Positions 30,301 through 42,076 are shown, counted from the stretch's first letter. The stretch: 64,000 nt of DNA from Micromonospora rubida (GCF_009908295.1 NZ_JAAALO010000001.1:868001-932000); one strand, 5' to 3'. Numbers and translations: made by a program. The notes: generated from the letters alone by a model not told the origin.

Positions 30301-31842
30301 GCAGGCCGACTCGACCGCCCGGGGCAGGTCGGGTCCGACAGGCTCCGCCACGTACAGGACCGCCTCCGGCGGGCCGCCGAGGTCGGCGAGGAGCAGCCGG
30401 AGATCGTCCCGCTCGCCCGGCCGGACCTGGTACGTGTGGTGGCCGAGCCGACGGAAGGCCGGACCACGGCGAGCGGTGATCTGGCCGGGTGCCACCTCCA
30501 GGTCACCGATCACCAGCAGGGAGCCGATCGACGGCGTGGCCGGGCGCGCGGCCGGCTGCCACAGCCCGGTCAGGCAGCGGGTCCGCGCGGGGAGGTCGTC
30601 CGCCGGCCGGTCCGGGGTGCTCCGGGTACGCCGGTCCTCCGGCAGCAGCCCCACGAGGTGGGCGGCGACGGCGTCGACCGTCGGGTACTCGAAGAGCAGG
30701 GTCGGGTACAGCGTCACGTCCCACCGGTCCTCAAGGGCGCGGACCAGCGCGAGCAGGTGACCGGACTCCAGGCCCAGGTCGTAGAACCCCCGGTCGGTCT
30801 CCACCGCGAGACCGGGGTCGCCGACTGCCTGACGTACCAGTTCGACGATCTCCGCGCGGACGTCGGCGGCGTCGCGGTCGCCGGCCGTGGGGACGGCCGT
30901 GGGGGCGGCCCTGGGCGGGGGTGCCGGGGCGGGCGCGGCGACGGCCGACGGCGCGACGGTGGGCGCCGCGACGGCCGGCGTCCCGGTGACCGGCGCGGCG
31001 GTGGTGAGGCGGGTGATCGCCGAGGTGGAGCGGACCCGTTTGAGGGTCAGGCCGACGAACCGCGCCGCCAGCTGCCCCGACCGGTCGTACAGGTCGATGT
31101 CGGCCTTCACCACGTCGACGCCGGCCCTCGCCGGGCTGAGCCGGAGGTCCACGGTGCAGGCGACGCCGAGCGGCCGTGCCGCCCGGAAGGCGGCGATGTG
31201 CAGCGGGATCAACGGTCGCGCGTCCGGGTCGGCACCGCCGAACACCAGCGCGTACGTCTGCATGGTGGCGCTGTCGAGCAGGGCGGGATGGAGCAGGAAG
31301 TCGTCCACGGTGGCCCGCGCCTCGTCGCCGAGGGCGATCTCGGAGCGGACCCGGTCGGTTGTCGTGCGCAGCGTGCCGAGGCAGCGCATGAACGCGCGGT
31401 GCTCGATCCCGGCCGACCGTCCGGCCGCGTACACCTCGTCGACATCACGGGGCACGCCCGACTCCATCGGCTCCAGCACACCCGTCAGGGGCGGCGCCTC
31501 GGTGCGCAGGACGGCCCGCAGATGGGTGGTGACCACGTCGTCGACCGGGACGCCGTCGTGCACGCGCCGGCTCGTCGCCGTCACGTGGAAGACGTCGCCG
31601 TCTGGGCGGAGGTCGACGGCCAGCTCGCGGTCGAAGGCCTCCGTCGTCACCACCGGCTCGACGAAGAGCACGTCGGCCAGCTCGGTACGTTCCAGCGCGA
31701 TGCCCCGAGCGGCGAGCAGCCGACAGACGATGTCCAGGAACGTCACCCCCGGCAGGGTGCGTACGCCGTGCACCCGATGGTCGTCGACGATCGGGTTGTC
31801 CCGGCCCAGCGTCAGGGCGCAGCGAAGAGACCGTCGCTCCAC
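18349..31842 (-). CDS. trans-AT polyketide synthase: DH-ACP-KR-KS-KR-MT-ACP-KS-KR-ACP-KS-ACP
   Basis: About 4,497 aa from the GTG at 31842, chosen because AGGAG lies 7 nt upstream; a TTG at 31872 overlapping the previous stop (TTGA) is the alternative. Domains: DH 31800-31010 (catalytic His in DDHRVHG), ACP 30880-30650 (LGLESGHLL), KR 30010-29340, KS 29190-27950 (DTMCSSSL), KR 26700-25990, C-methyltransferase 25990-24830 (LEVGSGTGG), ACP 24780-24560 (YGFDSV), KS 24330-23050 (NTGCSSSL), KR 22080-21390, ACP 21350-21110 (FGFDSI), KS 20830-19520 (DTACSSSL), ACP 18840-18580 (AGVDSL), then a C-terminal docking helix ending QRRAAR. The opening DH-ACP-KR order completes the KS at the end of the preceding protein. 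Predicted steps: alkene, alpha-methyl beta-hydroxy, beta-hydroxy, then an unreduced KS-ACP step feeding the NRPS. KRs carry an Asp in the B-type position (for example HAAGVLRD), which suggests D-configured alcohols. No AT or ER is present. Confidence 0.95.
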   Translation of the reverse strand: MERRSLRCALTLGRDNPIVDDHRVHGVRTLPGVTFLDIVCRLLAARGIALERTELADVLFVEPVVTTEAFDRELAVDLRPDGDVFHVTATSRRVHDGVPVDDVVTTHLRAVLRTEAPPLTGVLEPMESGVPRDVDEVYAAGRSAGIEHRAFMRCLGTLRTTTDRVRSEIALGDEARATVDDFLLHPALLDSATMQTYALVFGGADPDARPLIPLHIAAFRAARPLGVACTVDLRLSPARAGVDVVKADIDLYDRSGQLAARFVGLTLKRVRSTSAITRLTTAAPVTGTPAVAAPTVAPSAVAAPAPAPPPRAAPTAVPTAGDRDAADVRAEIVELVRQAVGDPGLAVETDRGFYDLGLESGHLLALVRALEDRWDVTLYPTLLFEYPTVDAVAAHLVGLLPEDRRTRSTPDRPADDLPARTRCLTGLWQPAARPATPSIGSLLVIGDLEVAPGQITARRGPAFRRLGHHTYQVRPGERDDLRLLLADLGGPPEAVLYVAEPVGPDLPRAVESACREVLALAQALTGAPARVVHVAAPPVAAAVAGLARTVRLEQPRLVVTAVESDDVPDPAALLAEFGDDRDVWVRHVQGRRHVRRYRDLDLHDRPPRHLDGVYLITGGAGGIGRSLAGWLSARGATVVLAGRTAPGGPLDVEFVPTDVTVRSEVDDMVAGVLARHGRLDGVVHAAGVLRDGLLPGKSGADVSAVLAPKVRGTVLLDEATRHLRLDFFVVFSSLTGVTGNVGQSDYAAANAFLDAYARERGFTSVAWPLWAHGGMRTDAATEALFRRQGQVPLPTADGLAVFERVVGFPGTEVVVLHGDPELARGSLGLLAATAGPTDAAPAPPVTPTDPTPTGPTAKATTAKATTAKATTAKAVGGDVPVAAADIAVVGVAGRYPMAESLDEFWANLRGGRDCVTEIPQTRWALAGFYEPDRTPGRSYSKWGAFLDGIDEFDPAFFRITPREAAAMDPQERLFLQAAWHALEDAGLTRADVAGRQVGVFAGVMFAQYQMLGLGAEHRLPVLPTSFSSAVANRLSYFLDLRGPSLALDTMCSSSLTALHLACESLRSGECELAFAGGVNVIVHPYKYLHLSQVGFVSSDGRCRSFGAGGDGYVPGEGVGVVVLKPLARALADGDRVLAVIKGSAVNHGGRGSGFFAPNPVAQADVVRRALQRADVDPATIGYVEAHGTGTALGDPVEIAALSQVFGAAGCRLGSVKSGIGHLESAAGVAGLTKVLLQLRHRTLVPSLHADPANEGIDWGATGLRVQRGLTPWPVEPGTPRRAGISAFGAGGANAHVIVEEFAEPPVNDEPTTGPQVVLLSARTPQALRALAERYLDLPAADHVTWLAELAGLSGADPDAELDELGLDADDLRRLAGALAERHPGRAPHVDARSTLTGLAAALTSRTRSRVSLADLAYTTQVGREAMAERLAVVAADLDELRSALRAFLDGSVVDGYRGTVPDRTTVAVPDSRDPRVLAEAWAAGAAPNWRELRSGRRPRKVALPNYPFARVRCWVDPAPAAPASAAAERPTLDIPSWEVRPPPAGLPTPAGPVVVLHAPGHAGLAGELAARHDGAVLAEIGAPVTGTPRLVYLLVGATGTAGCEADRVARAEAAGVRAFSRYARQWADVPALDWVVVTAGATAAPGRTVTDPYAAGVVGFARVLENEHPGWSVSTLDLDPARLSAALVTAGPRGTRVAYTGTLRHQQALRPAPAVDGSLPVRRGGRYVIIGGAGGIGLALARQLVTEWDADVVLVARRDRAEADLGDRIRYVRADATDARQLGAALDEAGTVHGVVHAAMVQRDRLVRNLSDTELGESLAAKSAVAATLVDVLRGRPLDFLVFFSSAQSFLGDPGLANYAAGSTFLDAYAHSLDGRLPYPVRAINWGFWGTVGSVADDTHRGRLTAAGFRSITPEAGFAAFVDALRQPTPQVVVVPGTAELRERMGAAGPPTPETPPPGGPLSAADLRVVADFHALDGQLAAIAREALLALLGEMGAWDGPDPDADEIARRVGVVPRYGPLMRTLTTMLAGAGLLTVRDGRYRPTPAALAGVGVGVGAGAGVGAGVGGHVRRLGELAEANPRNAVFVRLLALCLDRYPELLRGDLLATDLLFPASGTSLMEAVYRGNPISDLYNDLLTARLVAHVEQRLAELPAGERISVLEVGSGTGGTSAGLLRALSPYGEHLDYWYTDLSVAFLAHGRREFGAAHPFVRFKRLDLDTDLVTQGFPADGFDLAVGANVLHATSDVGRAVRHLRAVLRTGGQLLLNELTAVTLPATVTYGLFDGWWAQTDPELRLPGSPLLDVAGWTALLCRSGYGPVVPIPGAGQTTRNLQHVVVATAGPALRSVSDARAPFTAEILALTCEASGIPREDLDLDREIGDYGFDSVSYSLLAGRLNDEFGFDVTPALFYETATLRALVDRLAGDHADLLAARYAAAPTAPATADRQPQPQPQPPAPVVEVPASVVEVPASVVEVPAPAVDVPASVVDVSGAVSGLGGAARSDTDEPIAVIGVAARLPGSRDLAEFWDHLVAGADLVTDVPPSRWDWRSLPEDVHARRGGFIHDVDMFDPLFFGVSPHEADGMDPQQRLVLQGVWTALEDAGLAPGTLAGSDVGLFIGAGSSDYEEVRRAAGVPVDAHAATATAHSILVNRVSYLLDLHGPSEPVNTGCSSSLVALHRAAEAIRAGECEIAVAGGVNLILSPQNHVLLSRTGMLSPSGRCQSFDAGADGFVRGEGLGLVVLTGARRARRHRVRAWLRGTAVNHGGRARSLTAPNPVAQAEMIVRAHERAGSDPTTVGYLETHGTGTELGDPVEINGLRLAFDELLRRRGGQPLTEPFCGVGAVKANIGHLESAAGIAGVLKVLLAMEHGVLPPLAGLREPNPHLRLDGGPFHLVRTATPWPRPAGGPRRAGVSSFGYGGVNAHVVLEEATSAPVPTRSAGPWVFPLSARTPDALRRYATALRAFLNGAPDGRALNVAPDGRVPALADVAHTLQHGRDAMGERLAVTAADRGTLVAALSAVIDGAGDHPALARPDGPAIADRWVMGEQVDWPDGGGLIPLPTYPFERRGCWVDDWRRPAETDVPAPPVRTYAPRWQQIGELTARGPVPGPVWVLGCDEFPSAEVHRVSGVPLESLPTPATVHAVVTGGESAVLDLFRLVEHLQSRPAAAGELALTVVTRNAVAVDGPITDPVCAAVRGLVMSVRRECERWRVSAVDVGPGDPTTLRVAVPGDYAYRAGRWYRQVLRPLDDTVPVAPVLRDGGTYVLVGGTGDVGLDVAEHLVRRHRARVVLVGRSRPDAVRAARIRRLDPSGTLVDVRQADATDPTLLRAVFDQVGEVHGVLHSVTVRGDRSLAAMDETWFVESLAAKTRTALALAEALAGRRLDFLAIFSSVQSFLGNPGQAAYAAGCTGQDAIGTALADRLPYPVRVLNWGSWSGSALTERHRDRLAAAGVHPLAPEAGFDALSRVLGRQEVQVAVVSGTDDFLGDIGVQAAGEDEPWRDPVAAELLALVRDVAGVRPAELGPDDQLSRFGFDSIMYTRLSHRVNARWDLDLTPAAFFGVATAKDLINKIIRECAAGLSAHHSRTATPTPPPAPAVSTLPAAPAAPAPAPAPGPSAGQAPAASAAPAPGLTSAPVPGLSAAPVLAASAAGAARTAAVIEPPPYAAEPNAVAIVGMAGLLPGSDDLDEFWAHLVAGDDLVTEIPPDRWDWRRIHGEPEPGQFRTTARWGGFLRGVDLFDPEFFGISATEAVAMDPQHRLVLEAAWTAIENAGIRPSALAGTDTGVFIGSGTYDYFELQHALGVPLDGYNTVGRAHAIMSNRVSYLLDIHGPSETIDTACSSSLVAVHRAAEAIRHGDCRIALAGGVNVITSPTLFVDMSQADMLSPDGRCRTFDARANGIARAEGVGVVVLKRLGAAIADGDVIHAVLRGSAVNHGGRTNSLTAPNPDAQAACIVRAHHSAGVDPRTVTYVETHGTGTELGDPIEVEGLKSAFAQLYADHGAVCVEPHVALGAVKTNTGHLEAAAGVTGLIKVLLALRHREIPGNVHLDTLNPHLRLDGTPLRVLRGREPWRRLPAPDGTRAPLRAGVSSFGLGGVNAHVVIEEYPAEPAAGPAGPYLFVLSARDAERLRGYAERLARWARDSTDVDPAALAYTLQTGRDERAERLAVVADGTPALAAGLTAWLAGEDPPGVFAGDGRDGATAFLLDGTEGRQYLRAVVGSGRLDKLARLWVGGAPIDWADLWPGPLPRRVPAPTYPFARESYWLTPGARFDQVQAAESGLVAAADEAPDVAVRSAEPVRSAEPGRAAEPVRAAEAVPAVEADPVAPTPGGGSAPPLDDGDAEAAVREHVRALLAAHLGTQPGRLPLDRVLSDAGVDSLGLRRLSRRLGADYGVTVPARMFGVGKTVRAVARAVFDAYGPLPTHPGDGTEPTPNGGGTPGPASNGTGGPASNGADRPASNGAGNSASNGLGALLAGLRDGTVRVDDALAELQRRAAR
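18437..18530 (-). repeat. 24-bp in-frame tandem repeat in PKS linker (4 copies)
   Basis: Four copies centred on CCGTTCGAGGCCG (plus-strand reading) spaced exactly 24 bp. On the coding strand they give repeated PASNG(A/T) octapeptides between the last ACP and the docking helix. This is a flexible interdomain linker; copy number may vary between strains. Confidence 0.85.
24379..24481 (-). repeat. 21-bp in-frame tandem repeat in PKS linker (5 copies)
   Basis: Five near-identical 21-bp units (CGACAACGGACGCCGGCAC core) encode heptapeptides of the PASVVEV/PAPAVDV type. They lie in the linker between the MT-associated ACP and the following KS. Confidence 0.85.
29221..29280 (-). repeat. 15-bp in-frame tandem repeat in PKS linker (4 copies)
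   Basis: Four copies of CGCCTTCGCGGTCGT encode repeated TAKAT residues in the linker just before a KS domain. Confidence 0.85.
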
Positions 31843-31849
31843 GTGTCTT

Positions 31850-31854
31850 CTCCT
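31850..31854 (-). promoter_or_regulatory. ribosome binding site deciding the start of the second PKS gene
   Basis: AGGAG on the minus strand, 7 nt before GTG at 31842. It is much better placed than anything before the in-frame TTG at 31872, so the GTG is preferred. The gene then starts 26 nt after the preceding stop instead of overlapping it. Confidence 0.7.
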
Positions 31855-31868
31855 GGTGATCGAGCGGT

Positions 31869-37889
<6,021 letters not shown>

Positions 37890-38051
37890 CACGACTGCAC
37901 ACCGACCCGCCGCACGGCCGGGAGCGGCGCACGCTCCGGACGTCCCACTACGGACCGTCCGGCGACAGGAGACGCGCCGGACCACGGTCCACACTGAAGC
38001 ATCTGATCACCCTGAGTCCCTGGTCGATCACTTTCCGCTGCGCCGTCGCCC

Positions 38052-38080
38052 ACCATAGCGCAGCGGATTGGTGCTGTAAA
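38052..38080 (-). promoter_or_regulatory. candidate sigma70-type promoter of the PKS operon
   Basis: On the minus strand TTTACA (38080-38075) and TATGGT (38057-38052) are separated by 17 bp. Against the consensus they score 5/6 and 4/6. It points into the first PKS gene and would give a leader of roughly 150 nt. Confidence 0.4.
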
Positions 38081-38382
38081 TCGAGGGATGTCGACGCGAA
38101 GAGGTCGTTACGGAGACCCGCGGAACAGCGACCGAGCGTCAGGGCAACGGGCGTCGGCACATGCAGGCAGCAAAAACCCAGGTCGGGGCAAGCTCGATTG
38201 CCGACAGGCTCCACCCCCGAACACCGGCGCCGGACACACCGTTCAGGGGAACCGAGATTCGCCATTCCGACACTCGACGAACCGGCGCGCAGCGGCTCGA
38301 CCGATCGCGTTTTCCAAAGAGATCCGTCGGTGCCAAATCCCTCACCCCCGCGCCGACGCAACGGCTGCCATGAGCGACGCCA

Positions 38383-38427
38383 CGGCGGTGGGTGACGTGA
38401 CGGCGGTGGGTGACGTGACGGCAGTGG
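38383..38427. repeat. 18-bp tandem repeat, 2.5 copies
   Basis: Units of CGGCGGTGGGTGACGTGA at 38383-38400 and 38401-38418, followed by a partial imperfect third copy. Confidence 0.8.
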
Positions 38428-38689
38428 CCCGCCCGGCGGTGCTGACGCAGACGACTCAGCTCCGTAGGCCTCGCCCCACGACATCGGCTGCCTCGACCCT
38501 CAGCTCCACGCCGGCCACAGTCCCCCCGGGCCAACCAGGGACCGCACCGTCCTCAGCCAGGCCCCCTCTCCCGCGAATGCCCCGGGAGGTCGCCACCCCG
38601 TGCCGCCCCATGCCGGCCCCGCACACCGGGCAGTCGGGCGGCGGCCTGACGAATGCGACCTGCATCCGGTCGGGGACCCGCCCTTCGGT

Positions 38690-38755
38690 CCCTATGGAGC
38701 TGCCCCGTCCACGCTCCCGCTCCACCGACCGCACAAACGGGGCAGCTCCATAGGG
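38690..38755. repeat. perfect 19-bp inverted repeat with 28-bp loop
   Basis: Left arm 38690-38708 starts CCCTATGGAGCTGCCCC; the right arm 38737-38755 is its exact reverse complement. There is no T-tract, so it is not a classical terminator. It could be a cruciform, a protein site or a small palindromic repeat element. Confidence 0.85.
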
Positions 38756-38781
38756 GCGGACGGAGGGTAGGTCGCCCTGGT

Positions 38782-38910
38782 GAAGGTCGACCAGACGAAG
38801 ACCGACCCGGCAAAGACCGACCAGGCAGGAGCCGACCTCGGCAGGAGCCGACCCGGCGAAGGCCGATTCGGCGAAGGCCGATTCGGCAGGGGCCAACCCG
38901 GCAGGGGCCG
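38782..38910. repeat. degenerate 15-bp tandem repeat, about 8 units
   Basis: Units of the type GAAGACCGACCCGGC run head to tail, one of them 16 bp long. Translated on the minus strand, part of it reads SVFAG-SVFVW-STFTR, reminiscent of pentapeptide-repeat proteins, but no intact gene surrounds it. Confidence 0.7.
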
Positions 38911-39107
38911 GTGATGTCGGCAGCGCATGCATCCCCTGGGGCCTGCCGAGCCGGAGACCCTCACGACCTTGCCGAGGCCCTGCCGTTGCACCGAGCAAGG
39001 TGCTGTCGGCAAGTTGCGAACAGCAACAGGCACCCCGGTCGAGAGATTCACAGGCGACAATCTCTCGAAGACCCTCCTGCCATTCGAATCACGCGTTGAA
39101 CACGCAC

Positions 39108-39137
39108 TTGTGATCATCGATGAGGCACCCCTATGAT
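39108..39137 (+). promoter_or_regulatory. candidate promoter of the RhiA-family gene
   Basis: TTGTGA (39108-39113) and TATGAT (39132-39137) with an 18-bp spacer, about 100 nt before the start codon. Confidence 0.33.
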
Positions 39138-39236
39138 CCAAGCCAGCTTCCCATAAATCCTCCCCACAGTTGCTTGCGGCAATAATGGTTGCGTTCCCAA
39201 CGCACCTCTTGGTGCCCGGAATTCCAGGAGAAACAC

Positions 39237-40007
39237 ATGATGGAGAACACGTCGGTGAGCCGACGGAAAGGGCTCGCCGCCCTGGGCCTGGCCCTGGGCG
39301 TGACCCTGCTGGGCGGGGCAGTGGCGCCTTCGGCGCAAGCCACGGCGAGTTCGGCGTCAGAAAGCCGGAGCACCACCGGCCTCGCCGCCACGTCGTACAG
39401 CGTCACGATCGTCAACAATTCGGCGATCGACGACGAGAACGCCATCGTGTTCCAGCAGCAGCCGACCCAACCATCGGACGTCCACTCGCTGGCCTGGCTG
39501 TCGAAGATGTGCCACGCGGGCACCAGTGTCACGTTCGGGTGGACGGTGGACTACAACTTCGTCTGGGGTCAGACGGGAACGCTCAAGCCCGGCGTGAATT
39601 ACGATGCGGGGCAGATCGTTCCAGCCGATCTCGATACCGCGAACACGATTCCCCTGTCGTACATCAAGGACGGTTTTGAATTCGGCAAGCCGACCTCGGG
39701 GGCCGCCAGCGGGTCGCTTGTCATCAATGAGGACGACACGGTTCCGGGCCCGGATTCGTCCGATCAGGGAAGTGTCGGCATCGGGATGTCGGGGGCGGGA
39801 ACGTTCGTGGTCTCGACGCAGCCGGACACCGGCGTCGAGTTCGAGATCACCCCGACCTACTGGCTGGCCTTCGGCAGTTACGAGGCCGGCACGGTCGTCA
39901 GCGAGGACATTCTGACCAAGCCCTATCAACTACAGTTCCCGGACGGCTCGACCAAGGCCATCGCCACCTTCGACGGCAAGAACTGGACGGTCGAGTACGG
40001 CGGATAG
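39237..40007 (+). CDS. secreted RhiA-family protein
   Basis: 256 aa from the ATG at 39237, with AGGAG 6 nt upstream; a second ATG follows immediately and would also serve. The N-terminus has SRRKG, a hydrophobic stretch of about 18 residues and a likely signal cleavage after AQA near residue 35, so the product is exported by Sec or possibly Tat. The mature part is acidic, poor in Cys, and carries VTIVNNS, SLAWLSKM, WTVDYNFVW, TGTLKPGV, VGIGMSGAGTF and TYWLAFGSY. As I recall it, this is the pattern of proteins annotated RhiA after the rhizosphere-expressed Rhizobium protein. Their biochemical role is unknown. GC content is lower than in the PKS genes. It is monocistronic, ending in a strong terminator. 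A role in the PKS pathway cannot be inferred. Confidence 0.82.
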   Translation: MMENTSVSRRKGLAALGLALGVTLLGGAVAPSAQATASSASESRSTTGLAATSYSVTIVNNSAIDDENAIVFQQQPTQPSDVHSLAWLSKMCHAGTSVTFGWTVDYNFVWGQTGTLKPGVNYDAGQIVPADLDTANTIPLSYIKDGFEFGKPTSGAASGSLVINEDDTVPGPDSSDQGSVGIGMSGAGTFVVSTQPDTGVEFEITPTYWLAFGSYEAGTVVSEDILTKPYQLQFPDGSTKAIATFDGKNWTVEYGG

Positions 40008-40030
40008 CCAACACGGGAACCTGACATCCC

Positions 40031-40067
40031 GGTGGAGGGCTGGCAGCAACCAGCCCTCCACCGTTTT
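40031..40067. terminator. strong rho-independent terminator between convergent genes
   Basis: A perfect 13-bp stem (GGTGGAGGGCTGG with its complement), 6-nt loop and GTTTT after the stem. It ends the RhiA-family gene and probably serves the convergent prenyltransferase gene as well. Confidence 0.9.
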
Positions 40068-40085
40068 CGCGCCGGCCAGCGCAGC

Positions 40086-41189
40086 TCAGGCGCGAGCCGG
40101 CCCATGCCCAGCGGGTCGGCGGGCCAACCACAGCCGGTGGGCGAACAGCATCCCGTAGCCGGCGAGGACCGCGCCGAGCACCGCCAGCGCACCGGCGTCG
40201 GCGGAGCGGCGTGCCGCATCCAGGATCACGCCGAGCATCGCCGCCGCGACGATCAGGGACACGTGGTTCGAGGCCCAGAACACCACCGGCGTCATGCGCC
40301 GGGGATCGAGGTCACGCATCGCGCCTCCACGGAGCTGCCGGACGAGCCAGACCGACAGCGGCGCGGTGGCGGCCATCGCGGCCCAGACCAGCCACGGCAG
40401 CCAGCCGAGCAGCGCGAAGACGGTGAGCATCGCGTACGCGACCAACTGCCCGCCGACGATCACGTGCACCGCCGGCTGGTAGCCGATGATGACAGGCAGC
40501 GTGCGCTTGCCGACCATCGCATCCGACCGCCGGTCGCCCAGGTTCATCACCATCATCCGTACCACCTGCAGCACCGCGGTGGGCGCCAGCACGGCCAGCA
40601 GCAGCATCGGCACGGCACCCGCCTGGAGCACTGCTGCGACGGCGGGCCACAGGCCGTTGAGGATCGCGGCCACCGTCAGCTCTCCCGCGCCCCGGTAGTT
40701 CGCCCGCACCGGCGGCGCGGTGTAGAACCAGGCCAGCACCACGGCCGAGGTGGCGAGCACGCGCGCCTGCCAGGACGGCATGACGGCCACCATCAGCGTC
40801 GACGCGCTGAACAGTACGAACCCCGCGCCGAGCGACACCAGGGGTGCGACCGACCCGTCCACGAGCGCCCGGCTGCCGCCCGTCCACGGGGTGAAGTAGA
40901 CGTTCGCCCGGTCGGCCTCCAGGTCGAAGTACTCGTTGCAGTAGTGGGTCATGACGTGGACCGTCCACGCGAACAGTTGCGCGACGACGTACCACGTCAG
41001 GTCGAGCGGGTAGCCCTGGTGTACCGACACCGCCACGGCGAGGCCCACCGGCAGGACGTTGTACAGCAGGAAGCGCAGTCGGGCCAGTCGGAGGAAGCCC
41101 CTCCAGGAGGTTCCATCCCGCCCGGCGGCGGGCCCGGCGGCAGCTTGGCGAGGCCCTGGGATCAACTGAAATTCCCGCATCGCGGCCAT
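40086..41189 (-). CDS. UbiA-family prenyltransferase (membrane)
   Basis: 367 aa from the ATG at 41189, preceded by GGGAGG at an 8-nt spacing. The frame stays open upstream to 41858, but that part is unlike the family. First Asp-rich motif NEYFDLEAD (N85, D89, D93), second NLGDRRSD (N216, D219, D223), followed by KRTLP. Eight or nine hydrophobic segments are interspersed, as expected for this integral-membrane fold. Such enzymes transfer a polyprenyl or other isoprenoid diphosphate group to an aromatic or quinone-like acceptor. The acceptor cannot be told from the sequence; menaquinone-type and specialised-metabolite enzymes are both possible. It is monocistronic. Its proximity to the PKS operon is suggestive but not evidence of a shared pathway. 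Confidence 0.88.
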   Translation of the reverse strand: MAAMREFQLIPGPRQAAAGPAAGRDGTSWRGFLRLARLRFLLYNVLPVGLAVAVSVHQGYPLDLTWYVVAQLFAWTVHVMTHYCNEYFDLEADRANVYFTPWTGGSRALVDGSVAPLVSLGAGFVLFSASTLMVAVMPSWQARVLATSAVVLAWFYTAPPVRANYRGAGELTVAAILNGLWPAVAAVLQAGAVPMLLLAVLAPTAVLQVVRMMVMNLGDRRSDAMVGKRTLPVIIGYQPAVHVIVGGQLVAYAMLTVFALLGWLPWLVWAAMAATAPLSVWLVRQLRGGAMRDLDPRRMTPVVFWASNHVSLIVAAAMLGVILDAARRSADAGALAVLGAVLAGYGMLFAHRLWLARRPAGHGPARA

Positions 41190-41572
41190 GTTCAATGCCT
41201 CCCCGTAGTCAGACAGTGGCAGCAACCTATATCTCCGGGAACGGCGACGGAAACGATCTGTCGGAAAAGCAGCTCCCTGCCCCCTTCGCTGGACACGTCC
41301 ATTTGGTCTACGACTGTGGGGGGTGCCCGTGGTCGTCCCGCCCTCGGGCGGCGGACGCGAATCAGCGAGGCCGGGCCGATGAACCACCCCAAAGCGACGG
41401 TCAACCACTTTTTTTGAGTCTTGACTAAACACCTGAACGTTGCTTTGATCAGCAGTCATTGATGTTCCCGCAAGGGTTGCGTCGAGGCTGCCCGTCCCGC
41501 CCATTCCCACGTTGTGCCGAGTCGATCCGTCCCGTCGGCCTGCCGCCGCATCCTCCGTGGAAAGGAGTCCCC
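41190..41572. other. divergent regulatory region before the prenyltransferase gene and the CBM remnant
   Basis: No gene seen. The right part is less GC-rich and holds a T-run at about 41410-41415, the ROK-like operator and a promoter candidate. No promoter could be assigned to the prenyltransferase gene. Confidence 0.5.
41416..41449 (+). promoter_or_regulatory. ROK-type operator overlapping a promoter
   Basis: The inverted repeat AGTC-TT-GACT (41417-41426) followed by AAAC matches the AGTCnnGACTAAAC style of operators bound by actinobacterial ROK sugar repressors. TTGACT (41421-41426) and TTTGAT (41444-41449) at 17 bp could be the -35 and -10, so a bound repressor would cover the -35. Confidence 0.5.
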
Positions 41573-41989
41573 TTGCCCTCGTCCGGGAATCCGCCGTCCG
41601 AGCGCCCGCGCACCGCCGCCCGACGTCCACGCCACCGCGTGCTGGGCACCGCTCTGCTCGCCATCTGCGTGCCGGCCGCCGCCGGGATCGCCGTGGCCAC
41701 CGCCCCGTCCGCCTTCGCCGCGGCTCCGGAACGTACGACCTCGAGGTGAGGGTCGCCACCGGCGCGGGCTTCGGCATCACGGACGCGCTGTCGCTGCGCG
41801 ATGCCGCGAACAACGTGCTGGCCACGGTCTCGGTACCGGACACGGGCGGCTGGGCCACCTACCAGTCGGCGCACGCGACCGTCGACCTGCCGGCGGGCGA
41901 CCAGGTCGTCACGCTGTACTGCGAGACCCGGGGGCTTCAACCTCGACTACCTCCGGCTCGCGCCCCAGGTGCTGACTCGCGAATCGTGA
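41573..41989 (+). pseudogene. frameshifted remnant of a secreted CBM6-type carbohydrate-binding protein
   Basis: A TTG at 41573 with AAAGGAG upstream opens a signal peptide (RRPRHRVLGTALLAICVPAA, then SAFAAAPE). That frame hits a stop at 41749. Homologous-looking sequence continues in another frame as TYDLEVRVATGAGFGITDAL through DLPAGDQVVTLYCET, and switches back as GGFNLDYLRLAPQ ending at 41989. This is the characteristic end of a CBM6/CBM35-like beta-sandwich. Removing one C in the ACCCGGGGG run near 41930 restores CETGGFNLDYL. The signal peptide directly abutting a lone C-terminal CBM suggests that a catalytic domain was deleted. A sequencing error could explain the second shift, less easily both. 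Confidence 0.75.
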
Positions 41990-42076
41990 GTCGGATCTGA
42001 CCGACCACGGCCGGGCTGTGCCTCGCACCCGAGAGAACGCGCGATCCGAGGACCCCACCACCCCTCTTTGCCTATG

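Larger units (their letters stand above)
38081..39107. other. intergenic stretch without a convincing gene
   Basis: Open frames exist on both strands but are compositionally biased, overlap each other and resemble no family I recognise. The stretch contains the three repeats listed separately. It separates the divergently read PKS operon and RhiA-family gene. Confidence 0.6.

Noticed and set aside
38088..39141. Overlapping open frames of 130-220 codons on both strands before the RhiA-family gene
   Set aside because: Low complexity driven by tandem repeats, no ribosome sites, no recognisable domain, and mutually overlapping frames.
41189..41858. Upstream extension of the prenyltransferase frame to 41858
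   Set aside because: It has no family similarity, overlaps the promoter region and CBM remnant, and a good ribosome site precedes the ATG at 41189.
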